A stretch of DNA of 53,866 nucleotides, taken from IMG/VR virus record IMGVR_UViG_3300024908_000010, positions 1-53,866 of that record; one strand, 5' to 3'. The notes below the pieces were generated by a model, which worked only from the letters and a program-made list of their open reading frames with translations, was not told the origin of the DNA and made no database searches. Positions 34,047 through 41,609 of the stretch are shown here, in pieces. The DNA comes from a virus. A program made the translations under genes and the position numbers. Position 1 is the first letter of the stretch. Each line of letters begins with the position of its first letter.

Positions 34047-34457
34047 TTAATCATCCTCACAAACATGAACACGCGCTTTTACTGTTGATGGTATCGGCAC
34101 TACTTGGCTAAATATCCCAATGTTATAAATCACTGGCACTTGTTTCTTTCGGTACAAATGCGTCACTCTGTTTCTTTTCTTGTAATCTACCCACTCAACT
34201 TTCTTGCACTCTATTGAATCCAATCGCTCTACCGCTATTTGTAGGAGCTTTACCGCCTGGTGAAAGTTAATGCCAACGTTCTTACTAATCTCTGCCGCTG
34301 ATTGCCACTCATTACTTAACGAGCCGTCTAGTAAAACAATGTTTTCTAGCTTTCTCTGTCTGCGTGATTTTTTAGAGAAGAACGATTTATAGCGAACTAC
34401 AATCGTTCCCAAGTCATCCCATAAAGGGTATTTAAAGTTGTCGTAAATTACGCGCAT
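34047..34457 (-). CDS. Winged-helix DNA-binding-like protein before the late genes (136 residues)
   Basis: The central part (WQSAAEISKNVGINFHQAVKLLQIAVERLDSIE) reads like a helix-turn-helix with a following wing (VEWVDYKKRNRVTHLYRKK). The N-terminal part is basic. It is among the last genes of the leftward early operon, just before terminase, where lambdoid phages encode their late activator (Q place). It is one candidate for the protein that recognises the repeated late promoter motif, but no known family is visible. Confidence 0.55.
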   Translation of the reverse strand: MRVIYDNFKYPLWDDLGTIVVRYKSFFSKKSRRQRKLENIVLLDGSLSNEWQSAAEISKNVGINFHQAVKLLQIAVERLDSIECKKVEWVDYKKRNRVTHLYRKKQVPVIYNIGIFSQVVPIPSTVKARVHVCEDD

Positions 34458-34459
34458 TG

Positions 34460-34615
34460 CTACCCTGCTTTAACTTCTTCCAGTTTCTGCATCTTGACTA
34501 TATCTGCCACCATCTGATGCGCAGGTGATTTGTCGTCAATGACAGGGTGAAATTTAACTTCTATCTCTACCTCGCCGTTTGGTAGGTCTTTAATCTTTAC
34601 TAATGCTTCTGCCAT
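34460..34615 (-). CDS. Small acidic protein (51 residues)
   Basis: A 51-codon frame with a strong ribosome site (AAGGGGA, 5 bases before ATG) ends TAG 2 bases before the next gene. The product MAEALVKIKDLPNGEVEIEV continues with KFHPVIDDKSPAHQMVADIV and is a small alpha/beta peptide. Its position between two leftward genes with tight spacing makes it real. No function assigned. Confidence 0.7.
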   Translation of the reverse strand: MAEALVKIKDLPNGEVEIEVKFHPVIDDKSPAHQMVADIVKMQKLEEVKAG

Positions 34616-34641
34616 TTCATTCCCCTTCGTTAAAAAATTTA

Positions 34642-35322
34642 TTACAACAATCCCATGGTTGAAGCAATATGCACCTTGCCGGTCCTAGTTGGCACTCTTG
34701 GTACATGTTGCATTTTTACTGTCATCACGCCGTTCACATACTTTGGCTTATCTTCTGGCTCATCTTTTTTCATGCGCAAATCTTTAACATCTGGCTCTCT
34801 TAAACTGCCTTGGTCATACAAAGGCTCAACTGTTCTATACAGCATCAATCGCTGGCTTTCTTGTCCTGATATTTCTTCAAGGTACCCTGCATCACGTAAG
34901 AATCTAAAGTGAGCATAAAATGCGTTATCTGATTGCAGACCTATTAACAGTCTTACTTCTGAGCCTTTCTTTGCACTGGCGCAAACATCTAAAATCTTCT
35001 GCCTAATCTCTGCTGTACTTAAGTTGGTTACTTGGCCTGCTTTAATGTACTTACTTTTTCTCAGTTCGTTTTTTACGCCTGATAAGCGCTTAACAAAGTT
35101 AACCTCACGATCAGTGAGTTCTGTTTTGAGTGATTGATATAAATTGCACCATCTTCCGTTTTTGCTTGTGCCACGCGAAATAGTCATTAATCCTTGCGAT
35201 ACGAATAGATTGCACATCTGATTTAGTTTGATGTAATCAGATTGGTGTTCTGATTTATCTTTTGCACCTGATGGCTCTTCAAACATTCTTAGCACTTTTT
35301 CATATTTTTGCTTTTCGTTCAT
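34642..35322 (-). CDS. Helix-turn-helix-containing early protein (226 residues)
   Basis: No family recognised. The first third contains NQMCNLFVSQGLMTISRGTSK, and residues about 105-155 read as a winged helix (LSTAEIRQKILDVCASAKKGS; HFRFLRDAGYLEEISGQ). The C-terminus is charged. It overlaps the NinG gene by four bases, so it is on the same leftward early transcript. A regulatory role, for example in the switch to late expression, is a guess from location. Confidence 0.55.
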   Translation of the reverse strand: MNEKQKYEKVLRMFEEPSGAKDKSEHQSDYIKLNQMCNLFVSQGLMTISRGTSKNGRWCNLYQSLKTELTDREVNFVKRLSGVKNELRKSKYIKAGQVTNLSTAEIRQKILDVCASAKKGSEVRLLIGLQSDNAFYAHFRFLRDAGYLEEISGQESQRLMLYRTVEPLYDQGSLREPDVKDLRMKKDEPEDKPKYVNGVMTVKMQHVPRVPTRTGKVHIASTMGLL

Positions 35323-35912
35323 GCTGCTAACCTTTCTTGTTCTTTTTTTGCTTCTTTAATCATTGATTTAAACTTTGCGATCAATTCTTTACACTCATCT
35401 ACGGTGTAGCGGTGGATTTCGTTGTAGTTCTCTATAAATTCAAATCGCTCCATGCCTATTTTCTTTATCAGTCGTGGGCGGTAATAGAATGTATTGCTGC
35501 TTAAATGCACATTGCAGTTGTTGCTACATTGCTTGTGTATGTTGTCTAGGTGAAATCTCAACTGTGGTGCGGCCTTCACAGTGCGGTAATGCCCTGCATC
35601 GTATTTAATGTTTGGGTTAGTCGTTCCGCAACTGATACAAGGCTCGTAAAAATCTCTTAACTTCACATACTGGTTACAGTAGCGCTCTACAATCTTTAAC
35701 CACTTTGATAGCGGCCTAATCTCTACAAGCTTCTGCTTAGTTTCTTTCCGTACTCGCTTGGCCTCACTCGCCTCACGTTTAATGCGTAGGCTTTTGGCGT
35801 GATCCGCAGCGCATTGCCAATCACATACCGATTGCATCTGCTTCTCTGGCTGAAAGTATTTTTTGCAGGCTTTGCAGCGTTTCTTCTTAGGTGGTTTGAT
35901 TGGTTTAATCAT
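35319..35912 (-). CDS. ninG: NinG/Rap recombination protein
   Basis: A 197-residue protein matching lambda NinG: zinc-binding N-terminus (KRCKACKKYFQPEKQMQSVC), the KLVEIRPLSKWLKIVERYCNQ segment, the central PCISCGTTNPNIKYDAGHYRTV and the end IHKQCSNNCNVHLSSN. NinG (Rap) is a structure-specific nuclease that resolves branched DNA and helps Red-type recombination. That fits the RecT/YqaJ pair elsewhere in this prophage. It overlaps its neighbours by 4 bases on both sides. Confidence 0.93.
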   Translation of the reverse strand: MIKPIKPPKKKRCKACKKYFQPEKQMQSVCDWQCAADHAKSLRIKREASEAKRVRKETKQKLVEIRPLSKWLKIVERYCNQYVKLRDFYEPCISCGTTNPNIKYDAGHYRTVKAAPQLRFHLDNIHKQCSNNCNVHLSSNTFYYRPRLIKKIGMERFEFIENYNEIHRYTVDECKELIAKFKSMIKEAKKEQERLAA

Positions 35913-36400
35913 GCAAACCTCAACATCTTCTCTACTACGTTATTCACCTCTTCGCGCCCTGCGTATGTGCTTAAAACATCAGCAAGCAATACATCAAGGC
36001 AACGGTTATAAACTTCTTCAAAGTCTGGTTGCTCCATCCTTGCAAAGCTGATTGACTTAGGTTCTAACCTTAAACGACCATCTAGCCCGAATGTCTGCTC
36101 ATAAAACCCTGCGGCAATCAGTACATCAGCGCGGAATATTTCAAAGTTCTTTTGCACTTCGCGGCCTTTGTAGCTTTTATGCTTGCGCTGTGGCTCCCAT
36201 GCATCAAAGCCTAGGTTCAACATTGCGAAAAACTTGCGATGATGGCGGCTATTGCGTGGTAACTTTGCCTCGATAGAACACAACTCACCCTCTTCAAGTC
36301 TGCTTAAGCGTGTCTTGAAGTTTTTGTAAGCAACCTGATCGGCTTCACTCATTCCGCGAAGTGAGCCGTCTGGTTGTTTTACTAGGGTGATGGTTGCCAT
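35909..36400 (-). CDS. DUF1367 family phage protein (163 residues)
   Basis: Matches the pattern of DUF1367 in NinB/NinG neighbourhoods: KLPRNSRHHRKFFAMLNLGFDAW, NFEIFRADVLIAAGF, EPKSISFARMEQPDFEEVYN. It may do the NinB-type job in recombination, but no activity is established. It shares one base with the stop of the PAPS-reductase-like gene and overlaps NinG by 4 bases. Confidence 0.82.
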   Translation of the reverse strand: MATITLVKQPDGSLRGMSEADQVAYKNFKTRLSRLEEGELCSIEAKLPRNSRHHRKFFAMLNLGFDAWEPQRKHKSYKGREVQKNFEIFRADVLIAAGFYEQTFGLDGRLRLEPKSISFARMEQPDFEEVYNRCLDVLLADVLSTYAGREEVNNVVEKMLRFA

Positions 36401-37251
36401 TAGTCAGTACACCCACAATCCGCAAGCTCAACATCCTCGTAACCGTAAAAGTCACCTTGGCTTACTGCCATTTGTTTAATTTCAAAGTAGCTAGGCCTAT
36501 CTTTTCTAAACTTACCTGTCTTTGCGATAAGTTCTTTTTCAGAAAATGGCCTTGATTCTTGCTCGATCCACCAGTCTGCTAGGCTTGGCGCTTCACTTAC
36601 CAATGAGAGCGTTTGTCCTGCGCCTTTTAAAAAGCACAAATCACAATTGCCGTGCATAGTTTTGCCGTTCATGTTTGGCAAGTTGAGATCAAACGGCTGA
36701 CCTTTCCAAAACTTTCCAACATCTGCGGCCGTTATTCCGATGCTTGCCAATGGTGCGTATCGTTCAAATGGTTCTGATGATGGGATTGATAACTTAGCCA
36801 CACGGCTTGGCTCGTCCGATCTAAAACCAATGGCAACATCCCAGTTCTTCCAGCCAAGAACTTGTTGTGCATATAGCTTCATTACGCGAATTTTTAATTC
36901 AATCGTGCAAAATCGCATTGTTGGATTAGGCAGATAGTTCTTATGCGTAATGAGGTCGGCAAACGGCTCGCCATTTCTGCTTGCTGTTTCGTAAGTCACT
37001 TCACGCCAGCGCTTTTGTGGCTCTTCGTGTGATTGATACTCAAGCCATACAATCGGCACATTCCAGCGTTTTGAACACTCATTAACAAAGTCCAATGTTT
37101 GCGGCATTTCTTTACCTGTGTTTGCAAATACAACCTTTACAAAATCAGGTAATACTCGATCATGAGCATCAAGCAACATATCAAGCATCATTCCGCTAGT
37201 GCGGCCACCGCTAAAACTAAGCATAGTTGGTGATGTTATTACTAAGCCCAT
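36400..37251 (-). CDS. PAPS-reductase/ATP-pyrophosphatase-like protein (283 residues)
   Basis: An N-type ATP pyrophosphatase: the PP-loop LSFSGGRTSGMMLDML, then VVFANTGKEMPQTLDF and IVWLEYQ. Cys residues in TMRFCTIELKIR, HGNCDLCFLKG and the end ADCGCTD could bind an iron-sulfur cluster. Relatives activate sulfate or nucleosides with ATP (PAPS reductase, TtcA, DndC); phage members are common in early operons and mostly untested. DNA or tRNA modification is possible. I choose the ATG at 37251; a GTG three codons earlier is an alternative. Confidence 0.8.
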   Translation of the reverse strand: MGLVITSPTMLSFSGGRTSGMMLDMLLDAHDRVLPDFVKVVFANTGKEMPQTLDFVNECSKRWNVPIVWLEYQSHEEPQKRWREVTYETASRNGEPFADLITHKNYLPNPTMRFCTIELKIRVMKLYAQQVLGWKNWDVAIGFRSDEPSRVAKLSIPSSEPFERYAPLASIGITAADVGKFWKGQPFDLNLPNMNGKTMHGNCDLCFLKGAGQTLSLVSEAPSLADWWIEQESRPFSEKELIAKTGKFRKDRPSYFEIKQMAVSQGDFYGYEDVELADCGCTD

Positions 37252-37253
37252 AC

Positions 37254-37460
37254 CTACCACTCAACCTTTGCAGGCTCTTCATCAGTACCCTTGCTCTCGT
37301 AATTAGGGCAATCGGCAGCAACCCAAAAATCACGGTAGCCAACGCCATAGCCATTCGGTAAGAACCGTTTGCACTTCTCTCGATGCTGGCAAATGTGCGT
37401 TTGCACTGGTGATTCACCGCGGCAAAACTCGTATGAACTTGTTGGTGTTGGCTTACTCAT
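37254..37460 (-). CDS. Small Cys-containing protein (68 residues)
   Basis: No family recognised. It has spaced Cys residues (EFCRGESPVQTHICQHREKC and VAADCPNYES) that may bind a metal. It ends 2 bases before the PAPS-reductase-like ATG, so the two are coupled and may work together. Confidence 0.6.
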   Translation of the reverse strand: MSKPTPTSSYEFCRGESPVQTHICQHREKCKRFLPNGYGVGYRDFWVAADCPNYESKGTDEEPAKVEW

Positions 37461-37462
37461 GA

Positions 37463-37843
37463 TTAACCTAAATCCGATACAGAATCAGCAGCCGTTTTAA
37501 CTACGCCAATGGTTTCAGGAATTGGAAAGCCAGTTTGCTTGCGAGCGCCTTCGTGTAGCGATTGCTTAAGCAAATAGCCTTCAAGCGCCCAAATCTTTTC
37601 GCGTGCATTTTGGTAAGCGATTTTTTTACCAATTTCTGCATCAAAGTTTGCAGCACTTACGCATGCGCTCTCACCGGTTACTTGTGTTCCGTTTTTAAGT
37701 TCCAATGCGCACACTGTTAGCGTTGTGCCTTCTGGTTGCCAATAACGATCTTTTACAATCACGCTATCAATAAGATCAGGTGTTAAACGAGGTGCATTTA
37801 AACCTTTAGTTTGAATTTCTTGCTCAATTTGTTGTTCGCTCAT
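37463..37843 (-). CDS. Phage gp49-like family protein (126 residues)
   Basis: Matches the Phage_gp49_66 pattern: PRLTPDLIDSVIVKDRYWQP, TTLTVCALELKNGTQVTGESACV, ANFDAEIGKKIAYQNAREKIW, EGYLLKQSL. The family is widespread in early regions, with unknown function. The start at MSEQQ is chosen because AAGG stands 9 bases before it; two upstream ATG codons lie too close to that site. Confidence 0.85.
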   Translation of the reverse strand: MSEQQIEQEIQTKGLNAPRLTPDLIDSVIVKDRYWQPEGTTLTVCALELKNGTQVTGESACVSAANFDAEIGKKIAYQNAREKIWALEGYLLKQSLHEGARKQTGFPIPETIGVVKTAADSVSDLG

Positions 37844-37848
37844 AATCA

Positions 37849-38040
37849 TCATCCTTGTTTAAAAAGTTGTTTAATCTCAGCTCTTGATTGAGCTGCAGTC
37901 TTTACTGCCTTCACTTCACTCTCACCACTTGCTTTCACTTCACCTGTAAATGTCTGAGTTCCATTTGTGGCCCGGTAAGTAAAACTAAATCCAGCATCAC
38001 GCATTTCTTTGATGAATTGATTGCAGGTTTTCTCGATCAT
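37849..38040 (-). CDS. Small early protein (63 residues)
   Basis: No family recognised. An alpha/beta peptide: KTCNQFIKEMRDAGFSFTYR, then a beta strand pair and the helix VKAVKTAAQSRAEIKQLF. Overlaps the HNH gene stop by 4 bases (ATGA). Confidence 0.6.
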   Translation of the reverse strand: MIEKTCNQFIKEMRDAGFSFTYRATNGTQTFTGEVKASGESEVKAVKTAAQSRAEIKQLFKQG

Positions 38041-38636
38041 GCCGCCTGCTCTTTTTGCATACTCTCAATCAGTTCTATGCGAGAACCAATCCAAGCCATT
38101 ACAGTTTTACAAAGAGATATGAATTGTTCATCCGTTAAATCTCGCTTTGCTAAGTTCACTTCTTTTGATAGCCATTGCAGATTTTCAATTGCATCTAAAC
38201 CACCTTTTGCTTTTGGCAATTTATGGTCAAGTTGAGCTGTTCTATCAAGCCTTAATCCACTAAGCGCACATAATCCCTTTTGGCTTTTCCATAAAGATGC
38301 AATTTGTTTTGTAGTAGCTTTGTTTTCGCCTTTCAATTTCATTGCCTTAACCCAAAAGAATCTTTTACTTGCGTATTCACGCATTTTCTCCCTAGCTTTT
38401 TCTGGGTTTTTTGCTCTTAAAGAATTTTGATAATTTCTAATTGCTTGTGGGTTTTCTTCACGAACTTTCTTCATGTGCAATCTTTTTCTTTCTCGCGTTA
38501 CTTCACCGCCTTCTTTATAGAGTTTTCTTTGATATTCTCTTTCGCAATTTTTGCACTTTCCAATTCGATAACCTTTTTTATGAAAACGAAATTCAATAAG
38601 GGGTTTTTCTACTAAACACTCTTTGCAGATATACAT
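38037..38636 (-). CDS. HNH endonuclease with N-terminal zinc ribbon (199 residues)
   Basis: The N-terminus is a CxxC...CxxC zinc module (YICKECLVEKPLIEF; GKCKNCEREYQ). A basic helical middle follows, then an HNH motif in the C-terminal part: GLCALSGLRLDRTAQLDHKL, GGLDAIENLQWLSKEVNLAK. It overlaps the C5-methyltransferase gene by 25 bases. It could be the restriction partner of that methyltransferase or a free-standing homing nuclease; the zinc ribbon plus HNH architecture is used in both. Only sequence context favours pairing. Confidence 0.85.
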   Translation of the reverse strand: MYICKECLVEKPLIEFRFHKKGYRIGKCKNCEREYQRKLYKEGGEVTRERKRLHMKKVREENPQAIRNYQNSLRAKNPEKAREKMREYASKRFFWVKAMKLKGENKATTKQIASLWKSQKGLCALSGLRLDRTAQLDHKLPKAKGGLDAIENLQWLSKEVNLAKRDLTDEQFISLCKTVMAWIGSRIELIESMQKEQAA

Positions 38637-39898
38637 AAATCCTCCACCAATTGAATCCTAGTTCCCAACCAAAACATCACAGGCACTGCCATCGAGTTAC
38701 CCAACGCCTTGTAACGTGCTGAATCACTTGCGCCTGGTATGTTCGTAAAATCATCGCTAAATCCTTGAAGGCGCTCACACTCTATTGGCATGAGGCGGCG
38801 CACTTGCATCTTGTGAAATAGTTGCTGGTCTGCACCTGTTGATAGAGTAAATGCTGAATCTTCTGCGCCTAAATAACCTTTGCCGCCGCCTTCACATCCA
38901 CCTCTGACTTTAAAAGTCAGAGGTGCTGCAACGTGCTGAAACAAGACATTCTCGCCTCCGTTATTTCTACCTTGGGCAAAAGCAATGTCTGATACGCATG
39001 GATCTTGAGTGCCGTGGACTACATGAGAAACCGTATGAACATTGTCAAAGTGACCTCCGTGCATCGGTATTAGATTTGATGTTTCTGGGTCCTGATTCTG
39101 GCAACCAGCGCCCCTCGCTGTTAGGCATTTGGCTACTTGGTACGAACAACCCCCCCCCCCATTGATGTGCTGGTTTTCTAACCCTTGCTTAGTACCAAAT
39201 GAGGCATTTAAAGTAGGTGCAACTTGAGCAGGCCATGTGACACAAAAATCTAATTCGTTAGCGTTTCCTGCTGGTCTGTTGAGGCCGCCACCGTTTGAAG
39301 TGAGTGTTCCAGCAATTTCGGTAACTTCTTCCCTCTTTTCTCTGCTCGGCGCAGAATTCCCCTGCAAGCTGTCGCGCTCAAAAAGTACCGCTGCGGCACT
39401 TCCGAAGTCACCAAGACATCCGACAACGAACACACGTCTGCGGCGCTGTGGCACTCCAAAATATTGAGCGTCAAGAACCCTGTAGGCGAACCCATACCCG
39501 AGTTCCCCCAACATAGCGAGGAAGCTTCCGAAATCCCTTCCACCGTTACTGGACAAGACACCTGGTACGTTTTCCCAAACCAACCATTTGGGCTGTAGTC
39601 GTTTAGCAAGCGCACCAAACTCAAGCATGAGGTTTCCTCGTGGGTCATTAAGGCCTGCTCTAAGTCCTGCAACCGAGAATGATTGGCATGGTGTTCCTCC
39701 AACAAGAAGCTCAATTGGCTCATAATCATCTTTCTGAATAGTCGTAAAGTCGCCATGTAACGGCACGTTTGGATAGTGGTGCGCCAATACCTCGCGTGGG
39801 AATTTTTCAATTTCACTGAAAAAAGAAGGCTTCCAACCTAACGGATGCCATGCGGCAGTAGCAGCTTCAATGCCTGAACATACAGAACCGTAAATCAT
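38612..39898 (-). CDS. C5-cytosine DNA methyltransferase (428 residues)
   Basis: Transfers a methyl group from S-adenosylmethionine to cytosine C5. Motifs: I (GSVCSGIEAATAAW), IV with catalytic Cys71 (GGTPCQSFSVAG), VI (WENVPGV, residues 109-111), VIII (QRRRRVF, 151-155), and IX-X in VRRLMPIECERLQGF and ALGNSMAVPV. The target recognition region between VIII and IX is long, with many Gly. It includes four Gly codons made of 11 consecutive G (residues 247-250). Possible roles: protection against host restriction, or half of a restriction-modification pair with the overlapping HNH gene. It overlaps the upstream P-like gene by four bases. Confidence 0.93.
   Translation of the reverse strand: MIYGSVCSGIEAATAAWHPLGWKPSFFSEIEKFPREVLAHHYPNVPLHGDFTTIQKDDYEPIELLVGGTPCQSFSVAGLRAGLNDPRGNLMLEFGALAKRLQPKWLVWENVPGVLSSNGGRDFGSFLAMLGELGYGFAYRVLDAQYFGVPQRRRRVFVVGCLGDFGSAAAVLFERDSLQGNSAPSREKREEVTEIAGTLTSNGGGLNRPAGNANELDFCVTWPAQVAPTLNASFGTKQGLENQHINGGGGCSYQVAKCLTARGAGCQNQDPETSNLIPMHGGHFDNVHTVSHVVHGTQDPCVSDIAFAQGRNNGGENVLFQHVAAPLTFKVRGGCEGGGKGYLGAEDSAFTLSTGADQQLFHKMQVRRLMPIECERLQGFSDDFTNIPGASDSARYKALGNSMAVPVMFWLGTRIQLVEDLCISAKSV
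39150..39160. repeat. Homopolymer tract of 11 C (G on the coding strand) in the methyltransferase
   Basis: Eleven consecutive C lie in the recognition region of the methyltransferase gene and encode Gly-Gly-Gly-Gly. The gene is open in the present state. Gain or loss of one base would shift the frame and remove motifs IX and X. Confidence 0.9.
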
Positions 39899-40374
39899 GC
39901 CGTCATCGCCTCAACTTCTTTTGCAAGCTTCAATGAAATATCTGGGTAAGCTTTCGGATTAGCTAAGATTGGTTTAATCCATGCGCGGTAATCAGTGCGA
40001 CTTTTTGCCGTCATTGATGTTGATATTTCAGTCATGCGCTCATGGTTCTTTTGCAACTCTTCTTGCGTAAACTGCCTGCCAATTGCCTTGGTCATTTCAC
40101 TTGGTGTACTGGCTTTACATAACTGCACAAACTCTGGCAATGTTGGGGGAAATCTCAAGTGATCAGCGCAATAATCAACGGCTTTAAATACCGCTTTTGA
40201 ACTCATGCCAGATAGCTTCAATTGCCATTCCGCTTTCACAGAATCAACTGGCACGTCCGACCACATATCAATCCAATGCTTGCCGTAGAAACTAGCCATG
40301 CGCAGAAATAAGCGGTCTATCGGGTTCTGTTGTGTAGTCTGATACATCGATGATTCTTGGCTGGTTGTCTGCAT
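39895..40374 (-). CDS. Replication protein P-like helicase loader (159 residues)
   Basis: Resembles lambda P-type proteins: NPIDRLFLRMASFYGKHWID, VKAEWQLKLSGMSSKAVFKA, CADHLRFPPTLPEFVQLC. P proteins bring the host DnaB helicase to the phage origin. The start at MQTTSQES is chosen because GGAG stands 9 bases upstream; it overlaps the end of the O-like gene by 83 bases in a different frame. Order O then P is as in lambdoid phages. Confidence 0.75.
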   Translation of the reverse strand: MQTTSQESSMYQTTQQNPIDRLFLRMASFYGKHWIDMWSDVPVDSVKAEWQLKLSGMSSKAVFKAVDYCADHLRFPPTLPEFVQLCKASTPSEMTKAIGRQFTQEELQKNHERMTEISTSMTAKSRTDYRAWIKPILANPKAYPDISLKLAKEVEAMTA

Positions 40375-41194
40375 TTGTAATATCTCCGAACATGGCTTTA
40401 GCCGTTGCACTGCGTTTATCGTGAATTGATTGAGTTTTCTGTGGTGCGGTTGGTAGTGCGCCTTTTGATACGTTTCTAATCCAATTGCGCCAAGTAGCCT
40501 CCCAATCAGCTTTTTTAGATTTGGCTTGATTTGAGTTTGCTATCCAATGGTCTTTAAACTTTTCGGCTTCTTTTCTAATCAAGTCTGCAGTAAGGTCTGG
40601 TCTTTCAGATAAAGCCCATTCCCCCCATGCTTTTGGCAGCAACCAATTTGGATCAAGTGCTTTCCCTTTTTGCTTGGGTGCGGAATTTATTTCCGCACAA
40701 GAATTACTGTTACTGTTACTGTTACTGTTACTGTTACTGTTACTGTTACTGGTTAACGAAGGGTTGTTTAACGGTTCGTTAACTGTTTCAGTTTTCGTGT
40801 AATCCAAACCCAAAAAATATGCGTTAAGCCTCATGTATTCTTGCTTCCAGCTACATTCGTCAGGAATTGATTGTGCAATTTTTGCCGCACTCTTGAATTG
40901 ATTTGGGTTCTCTGGTTTGTTCCACTCAAAATGTTTAACAATCCATACCCATTTGGTGGTTTCGCAACGGTTAGCAAAGCCCTTATTTAACAGTTCATTA
41001 AGGGTTGAATTAACCCTTTCAGAACCCCATTGCAAGTCATCGCAAACATACCCATCAGGCAATCTAAATGCGCCTGATATTGTTCCGTGTGGGCATGTAA
41101 GTAGGTACATCGCAAGCGACCTTGCATCTTCACTCATGGTCCTTGTTGTCTGGCTAGTCCAAAACGATGTATGAACCTTTCCATAATCGCGCAT
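40292..41194 (-). CDS. Replication initiator, O-like (300 residues), with Ser-Asn repeat linker
   Basis: The N-terminal domain (MRDYGKVHTSFWTSQTTRTM; DARSLAMYLLTCPHGTISGAF; VNSTLNELLNKGFA) is the winged-helix type of phage replication initiators. A linker at residues about 149-164 is pure Ser-Asn, made by eight hexanucleotide units. The C-terminal part (LPKAWGEWALSERPDLTADLI; ADWEATWRNWIRNV) is the usual partner-binding domain. The AAGGAG ribosome site before ATG supports the start. It should bind the origin and recruit the P-like loader encoded next. Confidence 0.82.
   Translation of the reverse strand: MRDYGKVHTSFWTSQTTRTMSEDARSLAMYLLTCPHGTISGAFRLPDGYVCDDLQWGSERVNSTLNELLNKGFANRCETTKWVWIVKHFEWNKPENPNQFKSAAKIAQSIPDECSWKQEYMRLNAYFLGLDYTKTETVNEPLNNPSLTSNSNSNSNSNSNSNSNSCAEINSAPKQKGKALDPNWLLPKAWGEWALSERPDLTADLIRKEAEKFKDHWIANSNQAKSKKADWEATWRNWIRNVSKGALPTAPQKTQSIHDKRSATAKAMFGDITNADNQPRIIDVSDYTTEPDRPLISAHG
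40704..40751. repeat. Hexanucleotide microsatellite (TTACTG x8) in the replication gene
   Basis: Eight exact TTACTG units on the plus strand read as (AAC/AGT) codons, a Ser-Asn repeat, on the minus strand. Being six bases long, unit gain or loss keeps the frame and only changes the linker length. Confidence 0.95.
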
Positions 41195-41315
41195 TATTTA
41201 TTACTCCTTATGCCGCCATGCACTGGCGTTCCCTTATGAAATATAGAAGCGCTGGCGTGACTGAACGCATAAGGAAAATTCAGTCTGGATGCCTCCATTG
41301 CCAGCGCGTAAACCA

Positions 41316-41606
41316 TTAAACTGCCGCCTTATTGACGATCAGCTGATACTCAAACAAGCCATTCCCTTTGTGCTTTTTGTTAACCGTGTGCGAACCAAAG
41401 CGTTCTTTACGCATGTGTCTTAACTGCGCAGATATGCTTGATTCGTGGTGACCTGTTAACGCCGCTATTTTGCTAAGTGAGCGAAACTCACCATCTGCCA
41501 TTAGATTGAATATGTCGATGTACTGATTGGTTAAGCGTGCGCTATCGCGGTCATGCTTGTAATCAGCACCGTTGAATCTTGAGGTTTTAGAGATTGAATT
41601 AATCAT
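41316..41606 (-). CDS. Winged-helix early regulator-like protein (96 residues)
   Basis: A helix-turn-helix is visible in YIDIFNLMADGEFRSLSKIAALTGHHESSISAQLRHMRKE (about residues 29-68). A wing follows (GSHTVNKKHKG, GLFEYQLIV). Such small proteins precede replication genes in many prophages. It may regulate the leftward operon or act in replication; neither is shown. A 121-base gap with several inverted repeats separates it from the replication initiator. Confidence 0.62.
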   Translation of the reverse strand: MINSISKTSRFNGADYKHDRDSARLTNQYIDIFNLMADGEFRSLSKIAALTGHHESSISAQLRHMRKERFGSHTVNKKHKGNGLFEYQLIVNKAAV

Positions 41607-41609
41607 TCC

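Noticed and set aside
39250-39816. 188-codon frame inside the methyltransferase gene on the same strand
   Set aside because: The methyltransferase motifs occupy another frame throughout this part. The alternative product has no motif and odd Cys/His/Ser composition, so it is a shadow frame.
40704-40751. CRISPR-like array
   Set aside because: The TTACTG repeats are contiguous six-base units without spacers and encode a Ser-Asn linker; they are a microsatellite.
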